Source: Solobacterium sp.
Lineage (GTDB): Bacteria; Bacillota_I; Bacilli_A; Erysipelotrichales; Erysipelotrichaceae
DNA length: 6,795 nucleotides
Assembly: GCA_015256455.1 (NCBI GenBank)
Contig: JABZMB010000063.1
Coordinates: 1 to 6,795, forward strand
Direction: 5' to 3'
The notes below the pieces were generated by a model. It had not been told where the DNA came from. It did no database searches and saw only the letters and a program-made list of their open reading frames with translations. The translations under genes and the position numbers were made by a program. Shown piece by piece: positions 1-6,348 of this stretch (its first letter is position 1; every line of letters starts with the position of its first letter).

Positions 1-1228
1 CATCAAATTTCATTGTACTTCCAGAAGCTGTAAAGTCGTATCCATTTTGGCTGAGCGTTAGTGTAAGTGAATCATATTTTGCTGCAGACATCAGCGATGA
101 TAGAGCACGTGCGTAAATTAATGCATATAACTTATATTGTTCACTTGTTAAATGTGCCTTTAACTTTTCTGGAGTATTGGCAAGACTAGTAGGACGAATT
201 GCTTCGTGAGCATCTTGCGAATTTGAATCATTACTTACATGGTAGGTACCTAGATACTGTTTCCCATATTCATTTTGTATCAGTTCTCTTGCACCATTTA
301 CATATACATCTGATAGACGTGTACTATCTGTACGCATGTAAGTGATTAAACCTTCTTGTCCATTCCCTACATCCACACCTTCATATAATCTTTGCGCGAT
401 TGACATTGTACGTTTAGCAGAGAAAGACAGTTTTGTGGAAGCTTCCTGCTGAAGTGTACTTGTAATAAATGGTGGACGTGCTTCACGCTTACGTGTTGTA
501 GACTTGATATTAGACACAACAAAATTACCCTGACATGCATCATATGCTTTCTGGGCTTCTTCTTGTGTTTTTAATTCTGCTTTTTTTCCATTGATCTTTG
601 CAAGACTAGCCTCAAAATCAATCTTATCTTTATGAAACTTCGCATCTAATGTCCAGTATTCTTCTGGGATAAATGCTTGGATTTCTTTTTCGCGTTCAAC
701 AACTAACTTTAACGCTACTGATTGTACGCGACCAGCAGACTTGGAGCGAATCTTATTATGTAATAGTTTTGATAACTTAAAACCGATAATACGGTCTAAG
801 ATACGTCTTGTTTCTTGAGAGTGTACAAGATCCATATCAATTGCACGTGGAGATTGGAACGCTTCTTGTACTGCATTTTTAGTAATTTCATGGAACGTAA
901 CACGGTCGATTGCGTCTTCATCTAGTCCTAACTCTTGCGCTAAATGCCAGCTGATAGCCTCACCTTCACGGTCCGGGTCGGTTGCCAGGTACACACGCTG
1001 TGCTTTGGCAGCTTCTGCGCGCAGTTCTTTCACTGTTTCCTTTTTATCCTTTGAAATCTCATATGTTGGCGCAAAATCATTTTCTACATCAACACCAAGA
1101 CCCTCTTTCCCTCTTGTCGCAAGATCTCGAATATGCCCCTTACTAGAAATAACGGTATAGTCTTTTCCTAAGTATTTTCCAATCGTCTTTGACTTTGATG
1201 GTGACTCCACAATCACTAAGTTTTTCAT
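1..1228 (-). CDS. topA: DNA topoisomerase I (type IA), N-terminal 409 residues; 3' end outside window
   Basis: This enzyme relaxes negatively supercoiled DNA by transient single-strand cleavage through a 5'-phosphotyrosine. The frame stays open from the ATG at 1228 to the left edge without a stop. The N-terminal TOPRIM domain shows VIVESPSK (Glu8) and the acidic pair in TDPDREGE (Asp84, Asp86), which bind Mg2+. SAGRVQS and the RRILDRIIG stretch follow. The active-site motif ITYMRTDST places the nucleophile at Tyr297, and QDAHEAIRPT comes after it. The C-terminal part, including any zinc-ribbon domains, is missing because the window ends, not because the gene is broken. The start is supported by a perfect AGGAGG (1236-1241) seven bases upstream. 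It is the last visible gene of the lepB-rbgA-rnhB-dprA-topA operon, 57 bp after dprA, with no clear promoter or terminator in that gap. Identification is secure. Confidence 0.97.
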   Translation of the reverse strand, partial: MKNLVIVESPSKSKTIGKYLGKDYTVISSKGHIRDLATRGKEGLGVDVENDFAPTYEISKDKKETVKELRAEAAKAQRVYLATDPDREGEAISWHLAQELGLDEDAIDRVTFHEITKNAVQEAFQSPRAIDMDLVHSQETRRILDRIIGFKLSKLLHNKIRSKSAGRVQSVALKLVVEREKEIQAFIPEEYWTLDAKFHKDKIDFEASLAKINGKKAELKTQEEAQKAYDACQGNFVVSNIKSTTRKREARPPFITSTLQQEASTKLSFSAKRTMSIAQRLYEGVDVGNGQEGLITYMRTDSTRLSDVYVNGARELIQNEYGKQYLGTYHVSNDSNSQDAHEAIRPTSLANTPEKLKAHLTSEQYKLYALIYARALSSLMSAAKYDSLTLTLSQNGYDFTASGSTMKFD

Positions 1229-1285
1229 TTTGGTTCCTCCTCGTGCAAAATTCTTTACCAAGAATAGCCGAAAAATTCTGATTTT

Positions 1286-2041
1286 TCAATCATCTTTTTT
1301 CGGAATCATTTCTTTTATCTGTATCGTATCGTATAAAATCTGTGCTCCATCCGCAATTAATTTGTTACAACCCATCCCCTGTTCACTACGATATAAATGA
1401 GGGAATACATAGATATCCTTATCTAATGCGATAGCTTCATTTACTGTACACATCGTACCCGAACGTATCTTGGCCGCAATCACAATTACACTTTCTCCAA
1501 GCGCTGCTAGAATACGATTGCGCCATGGGAAGTGATGCTTGCGTACACCCGTACCGGATGGATATTCACTCAATATTAAATCTGTTTTCTGCAACTGCTC
1601 ATAGAGATGTTCATTTTCATATGGATAGTGAATATCTAAGCCACTACCGATAACCGCAATCGTATGACCACCTTGTATTGCTATGGTATGTACATAACCA
1701 TCGACACCTTTGGCAAGTCCAGAAACTAACACAAAACGATCTTTTAAGTGCGTTACACTTTCTTCGACTAACCACTTTGCGTAACTGTTCATTTGGCGAC
1801 TGCCGATGATTGTTAACATGGGTTTACGCAATAATGAAATATCTCCACAATAAAACAAAACCCATGGAGGAAATCGTAATTTTCGCAAACTATCAGGATA
1901 CTCACTGTCGTAGATTGTAATATACGAGTCTTTGATTGGAATGTCAATCACTTGTACATCATCTTGTAAAGCTTTCGCAATCTTATCCCAATCACCTTGG
2001 TACATTACTGATAGTGTAGCTAATTTTTTTCTTTTGTCCAT
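1286..2041 (-). CDS. dprA: DNA-processing protein DprA (Smf), short form
   Basis: DprA binds incoming single-stranded DNA during natural transformation and loads RecA on it; many non-competent bacteria also keep it. The 251-residue product carries the Rossmann-like DprA core at about residues 43-240. Visible motifs are IGSR (79-82), SGLAKGVDGYVH (107-118, usually SGLARGIDxxAH), GSGLDIHYP (132-140), FPWRNR (171-176), SGTM (194-197) and GCNKLIADGA (224-233). Family members are often about 280-380 residues. This one ends soon after the core, so the C-terminal winged-helix domain is absent, and the N-terminal region of about 42 residues is too short for a clear SAM domain. AGGAGA lies eight bases before the ATG, but inside a hairpin (listed separately). 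It is 46 bp downstream of rnhB and upstream of topA, the usual dprA-topA pairing. The function in transformation is family knowledge; competence of this organism cannot be judged here. Confidence 0.94.
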   Translation of the reverse strand: MDKRKKLATLSVMYQGDWDKIAKALQDDVQVIDIPIKDSYITIYDSEYPDSLRKLRFPPWVLFYCGDISLLRKPMLTIIGSRQMNSYAKWLVEESVTHLKDRFVLVSGLAKGVDGYVHTIAIQGGHTIAVIGSGLDIHYPYENEHLYEQLQKTDLILSEYPSGTGVRKHHFPWRNRILAALGESVIVIAAKIRSGTMCTVNEAIALDKDIYVFPHLYRSEQGMGCNKLIADGAQILYDTIQIKEMIPKKDD

Positions 2042-2045
2042 ATAA

Positions 2046-2075
2046 AAACTCTCCTACCTATTTATAGAAGAGTTT
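2046..2075 (-). promoter_or_regulatory. Hairpin covering the dprA ribosome-binding site (possible attenuator)
   Basis: In the minus-strand RNA, AAACUCUUCUA (2075-2065) pairs with UAGGAGAGUUU (2056-2046) across an 8-base loop (2064-2057). This makes an 11-bp stem whose only non-Watson-Crick pair is a G-U, a C/A mismatch on the plus strand, as expected if the structure acts in the transcribed RNA. The 3' arm contains the AGGAGA Shine-Dalgarno of dprA and ends in five U residues just before the ATG at 2041. It could limit dprA translation, or act as a weak terminator that lowers dprA and topA transcription relative to the upstream genes. The structure is seen in the sequence; the function is inferred. 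Confidence 0.55.
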
Positions 2076-2087
2076 CTTAACTGTTCC

Positions 2088-2714
2088 CTAGAACAATTTT
2101 ATCTTCATGTATTCTTCCCTAACTGGTCCAAAACTCTTACGATGTATCTTGGTTACTCCATAGCTTCGTAAGGCTTCCATATGTTGCTTGGTTGGGTAGC
2201 CTTTATGTTTGGCAAAGCCATACTCTGGAAATTCTTTATCGTATTCCAACATTGTACGGTCTCTAGTGACTTTTGCAAGAATGCTTGCGGCTGCGATAGA
2301 GATCGATTTTTGATCCCCCTTTACAAGTGGAATAATTTCTTTTCCTTCAATCAATAATGGCATCGCATCCGTTAATACAACATCTGCGTTAGAATGGATA
2401 GCGATTTGTTCCATTGCGAGTTGATCTGCACGATAGATATTGTGCTGATCGATTTCTTCTGGTGTTACCTGAATAATTTCAAACCAGAGTGCATCCTCTT
2501 GAATCTGCTCAAATAACGTATCTCGTTTCTTTTCACTGATAGATTTGGAATCGTAGATATCTGGATTTTCATATCCAATGGGAAAGATGACACCTGCAAC
2601 TGTTAAAGGTCCTGCAAGTGGTCCTCGTCCCGCTTCATCAATACCGACAATCACTTTATCAAGCGGCCAATACTGATGTTCATATTCATTCGGACAGACT
2701 TTCTGACTCTTCAT
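2088..2714 (-). CDS. rnhB: Ribonuclease HII
   Basis: RNase HII cuts the RNA strand of RNA-DNA hybrids and starts removal of single ribonucleotides misincorporated into DNA. The 208-residue product has the full signature set: GIDEAGRGPLAGP (24-36) with catalytic Asp26 and Glu27 and the GRG minor-groove loop, DSKSISEKKR (55-64), Asp116 in LTDAM, Asp134 in KGDQKSISIAAASILAKVTRD, and GYPTKQH (172-178) with Tyr173 in the position that reads the RNA-DNA junction. These give the DEDD metal-binding quartet. Length is normal for the family. The start overlaps the end of rbgA by 29 bp and is supported by GGAG seven bases upstream. A homologue follows rbgA in Bacillus as well. Nothing suggests damage. 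Confidence 0.97.
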   Translation of the reverse strand: MKSQKVCPNEYEHQYWPLDKVIVGIDEAGRGPLAGPLTVAGVIFPIGYENPDIYDSKSISEKKRDTLFEQIQEDALWFEIIQVTPEEIDQHNIYRADQLAMEQIAIHSNADVVLTDAMPLLIEGKEIIPLVKGDQKSISIAAASILAKVTRDRTMLEYDKEFPEYGFAKHKGYPTKQHMEALRSYGVTKIHRKSFGPVREEYMKIKLF

Positions 2715-3555
2715 TGACTCTCTCCAATGTTAATCTACCTAGTTTTCCATGGCGTAGTTCCGTCAAAAATAACTCAGCAGCACGTTTTAAATCTAGTTCA
2801 CTATCTGCCTTCAGTAAGTTTCTCTTTTTGGCAATTGCTTTTAACATACCATTCGGATTGACTTCACCACTTTCAAAGATACCCTCCAACAAGTTTGGAT
2901 AGAGGTCTTGGATATAGTGGATGGCATCCATAGCTACCATCTTACGGTCTAAAATATCATCATTAATAGAACCGAGTGCCGCAAGTAAGGAACCTGTTTT
3001 TTCATCATCAAACTTAGGCCAAAGTACACCTGGTGTATCCAATAAATCTAAGTTTGGATCTGCGTGTAGCCATGTTAAGGAACGTGTTACGCCTGGCTTA
3101 TCTGCCGCCTTTAATGTGTTCTTACCGTTGATACGATTGATCATCGTCGACTTACCAACGTTAGGGATACCACAAGCCATTGCCCGAACTGCACGTGGAC
3201 GTATTCCTCTAGCAATCTGTTTCTGGCGCTTTTCTTCCATTAATTGAATCGCTTCACGGATTATCTTTTTACCGCATTGTGAATCTTTCATTAAATCTAA
3301 GGCGAGACACGCATTCTCTCCTTGACTTAGATATTCTACCCACTTCTTGGTTTGAACTGGGTCTGCCATATCAATCTTTGATAAAACAATTAAACGTGGT
3401 TTACCCTGTGCCATCTGCTTTAACATTGGATTGACAGATGCCTCAGGAATTCTAGCATCACGTAATTCTATCAACATATCAACAGACTTCAAACGCTCCG
3501 TCATCTCACGACGGGCTTTCTCCATATGCCCTGGATACCACTGAATCTTTACCAT
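2686..3555 (-). CDS. rbgA: Ribosome biogenesis GTPase RbgA (YlqF)
   Basis: RbgA is a GTPase for a late step of 50S ribosomal subunit assembly. The 289-residue protein is circularly permuted, as the family requires: the G4 motif comes first (SKID, 59-62), then G1/P-loop GIPNVGKST (129-137), a G2 region around PGVTRS (154-159), and G3 DTPG (173-176). The start IQWYPGHMEKARRE matches the family N-terminus, and His10 corresponds to the catalytic histidine described for Bacillus RbgA (His9 there). A helical C-terminal rRNA-binding domain covers about 180-280 and includes GKLGRLTLE. The first G4 residue is Ser instead of the usual Asn. TGGAG seven bases upstream supports the start, which overlaps the lepB end by 7 bp. 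Its position near rplS fits a ribosome assembly role. Confidence 0.96.
   Translation of the reverse strand: MVKIQWYPGHMEKARREMTERLKSVDMLIELRDARIPEASVNPMLKQMAQGKPRLIVLSKIDMADPVQTKKWVEYLSQGENACLALDLMKDSQCGKKIIREAIQLMEEKRQKQIARGIRPRAVRAMACGIPNVGKSTMINRINGKNTLKAADKPGVTRSLTWLHADPNLDLLDTPGVLWPKFDDEKTGSLLAALGSINDDILDRKMVAMDAIHYIQDLYPNLLEGIFESGEVNPNGMLKAIAKKRNLLKADSELDLKRAAELFLTELRHGKLGRLTLERVNEESESLSE
2722..2725 (-). promoter_or_regulatory. rnhB ribosome-binding site inside the end of rbgA
   Basis: The minus strand reads TTGGAGAGAGTCA before the ATG at 2714, so GGAG sits seven bases from the start. The site lies within the last rbgA codons and fixes the rnhB start despite the 29-bp overlap. It implies that rnhB is translated by reinitiation on, or coupling to, ribosomes finishing rbgA. 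Confidence 0.7.
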
Positions 3556-4217
3556 GTGTATACTCCAAACCCTTTAAATGGATAAACTACAAATACACCC
3601 TTGGATACAATATCGGACTTGTGGAATGCGCCATAGTAGCGTGAGTCAGAAGAATGTGGTCGATTATCTCCCATACAGAAGTATTCATCTTCACCAAGCT
3701 TCTCCGTTTTAAAATCACCAGTAAATGAGCCTGGATACGTACTTGTATAGGACTCATCTAAGAACGGTTCTTCTACTGGCTCACCATTTATATAGAGTTG
3801 GTTATTACGATATTCGACTGTCTCACCAGGTAAGCCAATGACACGCTTGATGAGATATTCTTTCTTTTCTGCTAGATAAACAATGACAATATCAAAACGC
3901 TTTAACCCTGTTAAGCGATAACCAATTAAATCAGAGAATCCAAAATAACCATCTTCTAATGTGTTATACATGGAACTACCTTTTACCTGTATTGGTCTTA
4001 CCACAAAGTTCACAACAATCAATACCACCGCAAAAGAAATAAATACTTCTTTCAAGAAAGAAAAAAGTGTACTTTCTTCTTTATCATCTTTCTTCTTCGG
4101 TTGATTTTGTTCATTTCTAATTTTAGCCATGTCGATAACAGTTGTCTCATCTGTCAATCGTTCCATGACTCTCGTTTCATCAAGCAAATCTTGATCTTTA
4201 TTCATTTCTGTATTCAT
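3549..4217 (-). CDS. lepB: Signal peptidase I (type I leader peptidase)
   Basis: This membrane-bound Ser/Lys protease removes signal peptides from secreted proteins on the outer face of the cytoplasmic membrane. The 222-residue product has a charged cytoplasmic N-terminus of about 52 residues, one transmembrane helix (about 54-73), then the catalytic domain. Visible boxes are VKGSSMYNTL with catalytic Ser82, YLIKRVIGLPGE with general-base Lys124, and GDNRPHSSDSR (183-193). The single helix is the Gram-positive Sip/Sps layout, but the N-terminal extension is longer than the few residues typical of Bacillus SipS. The Pro usually found in the SMxPTL box is Asn here. The start at 4217 was chosen because AGTAGG (4226-4231) lies eight bases upstream; Met5 has no good site. 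It is the first gene of the operon that continues with rbgA. Confidence 0.95.
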   Translation of the reverse strand: MNTEMNKDQDLLDETRVMERLTDETTVIDMAKIRNEQNQPKKKDDKEESTLFSFLKEVFISFAVVLIVVNFVVRPIQVKGSSMYNTLEDGYFGFSDLIGYRLTGLKRFDIVIVYLAEKKEYLIKRVIGLPGETVEYRNNQLYINGEPVEEPFLDESYTSTYPGSFTGDFKTEKLGEDEYFCMGDNRPHSSDSRYYGAFHKSDIVSKGVFVVYPFKGFGVYTW

Positions 4218-4238
4218 ATCATGTACCTACTATTGTGT

Positions 4239-4247
4239 ATTATATCA
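4239..4247 (-). promoter_or_regulatory. Extended -10 promoter of the lepB-rbgA-rnhB-dprA-topA operon
   Basis: The minus strand reads TGATATAAT, a consensus TATAAT (4244-4239) with the extended -10 TG one base upstream. No good -35 is found at 16-18 bp; that stretch is occupied by the rplS terminator stem, so the extended -10 would have to compensate. A start near 4233 gives a leader of only about 15 nt, with the lepB Shine-Dalgarno almost at the 5' end. Sigma-A recognition is inferred from the consensus. Confidence 0.6.
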
Positions 4248-4274
4248 AAAAAAGAGAGAATAATTTCTCTCTTT
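4247..4274 (-). terminator. Intrinsic terminator after rplS
   Basis: A perfect 10-bp inverted repeat (AAAGAGAGAA at 4274-4265, TTCTCTCTTT at 4260-4251 on the minus strand) with a 4-base loop is followed by four more T, giving a run of seven T overlapping the stem end. It starts five bases after the rplS TAA. The stem has only four G-C pairs, so termination may be partial. There is no T-run on the plus-strand side, so it is one-directional. Confidence 0.85.
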
Positions 4275-4279
4275 GTAGA

Positions 4280-4633
4280 TTACTTACGACGATCTTCCTT
4301 GATACGAGCGTTCTTAGCAGATAATCCCTTGAGGTAGCCGAGCTTAGCTCTACGAACCTTACCATAACGAACTACTTCAATCTTTTCGATGATTGGTGAA
4401 TGAACTGGGAATGTTCTCTGTACACCTACACCGTTGGAAATCTTACGAACTGTGAATGTTGCGCCAACACCACCATTAGAACGGTCAACTACAACACCTT
4501 CGAAAGCCTGAATACGTGTCTTCTGACCTTCCTTAATACGTACGTTTACCTTAACTGTGTCACCTGACTTGAAATCAGGAACATCTGTACGTAGCTGACT
4601 CTTTGTAATCTTTTCTACTAAATTCAACTTCAT
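4280..4633 (-). CDS. rplS: 50S ribosomal protein L19
   Basis: L19 is a 50S subunit protein located at the 30S-50S interface. The 117-residue product matches the family length and carries its hallmark segments: the DVPDFKSGDTVKVNVRIKEG start of the SH3-like barrel, the FEGVVVDRSNGGVGATFTVRK core, GVGVQRTFPVHSP, and the basic tail VRYGKVRRAKLGYL. AGGAGA lies seven bases before the ATG. The gene has its own promoter and leader upstream and a terminator directly downstream, so it is probably expressed mainly as a single-gene transcript with some readthrough into lepB. In Bacillus rplS follows trmD; here a YhfC-family gene lies upstream instead. Confidence 0.98.
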   Translation of the reverse strand: MKLNLVEKITKSQLRTDVPDFKSGDTVKVNVRIKEGQKTRIQAFEGVVVDRSNGGVGATFTVRKISNGVGVQRTFPVHSPIIEKIEVVRYGKVRRAKLGYLKGLSAKNARIKEDRRK

Positions 4634-4717
4634 TTTCTTTTCTCCTTTTTACGATTAATCAGCTGCTCATGAACCCTAAATCATATCAGCGGAACAGTGA
4701 CGCACTACATGTGCCGT
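4634..4717 (-). ncRNA. Probable L19 ribosomal protein leader (cis-regulatory 5' UTR of rplS)
   Basis: The roughly 80-nt leader between the predicted start and rplS is structured. A small GCAC/GTGC hairpin (4714-4702) is followed by a longer one: GCTG (4690-4687) pairs with CAGC (4665-4662) and, beyond an internal loop (AT against GAG), ATGA (4684-4681) pairs with TCAT (4672-4669) around an 8-base loop. Position, size and the stem with an internal loop fit the L19 leader family (Rfam L19_leader, known upstream of rplS in Bacillota), in which L19 is thought to repress its own synthesis. I matched this by eye; a covariance-model search would settle it. Confidence 0.65.
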
Positions 4718-4720
4718 TAA

Positions 4721-4749
4721 ATGATAACATAAGCCGTGATTCTTCGCAA
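4721..4749 (-). promoter_or_regulatory. rplS promoter
   Basis: TTGCGA (4749-4744) and TATCAT (4726-4721) are separated by exactly 17 bp, with the extended -10 TG one base before the -10 hexamer. The -35 begins four bases after the stop codon of the YhfC-family gene. The expected start at about 4717-4713 places the whole structured leader inside the transcript. Matches are four of six and five of six to the sigma-A consensus. Confidence 0.72.
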
Positions 4750-4753
4750 GATT

Positions 4754-5557
4754 TTATTTCTTTACAGAAGTTGTATGGAAATGACACCAAACGTTATATG
4801 CCACAAAGACAATGATTGCGGCCACAACAAAGATAAATAGCTCTACTAAAATAATACTTTCTATTTGGCTACGTAATAGAACAGTTCCAGCATCCATAAT
4901 GAAATGGAAAAGTAACGCAAGGAAGAAATATTTCTTATGCTTATACTTCACCGCAAACCATACAAGTACAGATAAAGAAACTTGTGCCATCATGGCAGAA
5001 ATACGTTCGATGCCACTTAATAAGAATACATAGGATGGTGTTGTAGATAATGTCTGCATTGCTAGATTCATCTTCGTAAGTGTCAAAGAATCTAATTGTG
5101 ATAGCGTATCATTAATTGTGCCCTTGTTCATCATGATTGCGATTGTGATGTAGTTTAACATCATAAACCCAACAATCATGATAGCTTCACATCCACCATG
5201 GCCTACGCCATACATCAAGGCATTAGAATCTTTATCCATGCGGCTCTTTAATACCGTACGATATGCAATCCATCTACCACATTCCTCAAATACAGCAGCC
5301 ATAAGACCACCATATACCGCATATAAAACAATGTTATTACGAATTGTTTCCCCAATTGCGCTCTTGAAGATTGTTTGGTTCACTGCAGTTTCTAAAGTAA
5401 ATACAAATACAAACATCACAGCAACACCCACAATAATTGGGACATATTCACCCTTCTTTTTGTGGAAGTACATTGCTAAAAGAACTGGTAAACCAAATGC
5501 AATCACACATGAAACAATCATGCATGCAATGGTTAAATTAGGTACTGTTAAATTCAT
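4754..5557 (-). CDS. YhfC-family putative intramembrane metalloprotease
   Basis: A 267-residue, very hydrophobic protein with about seven predicted membrane segments (roughly 8-31, 39-59, 75-97, 114-143, 175-203, 209-228, 233-258). Polar residues recur inside the membrane part in the pattern of the YhfC family, which resembles CPBP/PrsW-type glutamic proteases: FEECGRW (Glu91, Glu92, Arg95), GHGGCEA (His120, Glu124), ERISAMMAQ (Glu184, Arg185) and FHFIMDAG (His218, Asp222). The substrate and real activity of this family are not known to me, so protease is inference. GGAGG (5565-5569) seven bases upstream supports the start, whose ATGA overlaps the stop of the preceding HAD gene, implying translational coupling. 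No terminator was found between it and the rplS promoter, so readthrough into rplS is possible. Confidence 0.85.
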   Translation of the reverse strand: MNLTVPNLTIACMIVSCVIAFGLPVLLAMYFHKKKGEYVPIIVGVAVMFVFVFTLETAVNQTIFKSAIGETIRNNIVLYAVYGGLMAAVFEECGRWIAYRTVLKSRMDKDSNALMYGVGHGGCEAIMIVGFMMLNYITIAIMMNKGTINDTLSQLDSLTLTKMNLAMQTLSTTPSYVFLLSGIERISAMMAQVSLSVLVWFAVKYKHKKYFFLALLFHFIMDAGTVLLRSQIESIILVELFIFVVAAIIVFVAYNVWCHFHTTSVKK

Positions 5558-6348
5558 TGATTATCCTCCGTTATCCAACCAAAGTGGACACATGCTTTAT
5601 AGATTCCATCGTTGACATTTGAATCAGTCACATAGTCTGCGAGTTCCTTCAATGCAGGATACGCATTTCCCATAGCGATGGAAGTCCATCTTTTATCAAA
5701 CATAATCATATCATTTTTTCCATCTCCAAACACAACGACATCGCTTGGATCTGCTTGTAGATACTCCATCATGTTCAAGATTCCATCTTTTTTCTTGTCA
5801 TGCTGGAATACACAATAGGTTTTAGCCATTCGTAAATGACCAATCTCGTCTACCCATGGATTTTCCTGTTCATACGCATCATCAAATGCTAAGTATACCT
5901 TTAGGATATTTGGTATCTTTGTATAATCTAAATTAGGTTCATAGATATAGGTTGTAAGTTCCTTGCGTAAGCCTGCTTGTTCAAGGAAACGATAGTCACG
6001 CATATATACTTTATCACTATTATCCAACATCAACAGCCAACCGATATTTTCTTCATCCGCATGTCGTAATAATTCCTGTACTTTCTCAAATGGAAGTGGC
6101 TCATTTTTGATAATTTGATGTTGATACTCAAGGCATCCACCACCTGCACATACAATATTATAAATTCCTATCTGATTGGTAAATGAAACTGTCTTATAGT
6201 GTGCTCTACCAGTAGCGATAGACACAAAATGACCATTCTTTTCTAATTGATGTAGTGCAACTTTGGCACTTGGCACAATGCGATGGGTAGCATCATCCGT
6301 TAATGTACCATCGATATCAAAGAAAAAATATTTCTTTTGATTACTCAT
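5554..6348 (-). CDS. Cof-type HAD-IIB family hydrolase
   Basis: This is a probable cytoplasmic phosphatase acting on a small phosphorylated metabolite such as a sugar phosphate or flavin; the substrate cannot be read from the sequence. The 264-residue protein has all four HAD motifs: FFDIDGTLTD with nucleophile Asp11 and general acid Asp13, SIATGR with Thr46, a Lys at 186 or 187 in KKDGIL, and FGDGKNDMIMF with Asp209 and Asp213. The C2B-type cap lies between motifs II and III (about 85-180), and total length is normal for the Cof group. The gene overlaps the preceding ComB-like gene by 8 bp (ATGAGTAA) and the next gene by 4 bp. The upstream Shine-Dalgarno is weak (GTGGA, about six bases before the ATG), so translation likely depends on coupling to the gene before it. 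Confidence 0.93.
   Translation of the reverse strand: MSNQKKYFFFDIDGTLTDDATHRIVPSAKVALHQLEKNGHFVSIATGRAHYKTVSFTNQIGIYNIVCAGGGCLEYQHQIIKNEPLPFEKVQELLRHADEENIGWLLMLDNSDKVYMRDYRFLEQAGLRKELTTYIYEPNLDYTKIPNILKVYLAFDDAYEQENPWVDEIGHLRMAKTYCVFQHDKKKDGILNMMEYLQADPSDVVVFGDGKNDMIMFDKRWTSIAMGNAYPALKELADYVTDSNVNDGIYKACVHFGWITEDNQ

Noticed and set aside
1250..1265. 6-bp inverted repeat ATTCTT/AAGAAT in the dprA-topA gap
   Set aside because: The stem is short and nearly all A-T, with only a three-T run after it; too weak to call a terminator.
2618..3247. Plus-strand open frames opposite rnhB and rbgA
   Set aside because: They lie antisense to well-conserved genes and their translations resemble no family I recognise.
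4101..4337. Plus-strand open frame crossing the lepB-rplS gap
   Set aside because: It runs across a terminator, a promoter and parts of two clear genes, so it is almost certainly chance.
4740..4753. CTT-GCG-AAG inverted repeat just after the YhfC gene, considered as a terminator
   Set aside because: The stem is about 5 bp with no T-run after it, and it overlaps the -35 of the rplS promoter.
4812..5615. Plus-strand open frames opposite the YhfC and HAD genes
   Set aside because: They are antisense to genes with clear motifs; their products look like the complement of hydrophobic coding sequence.
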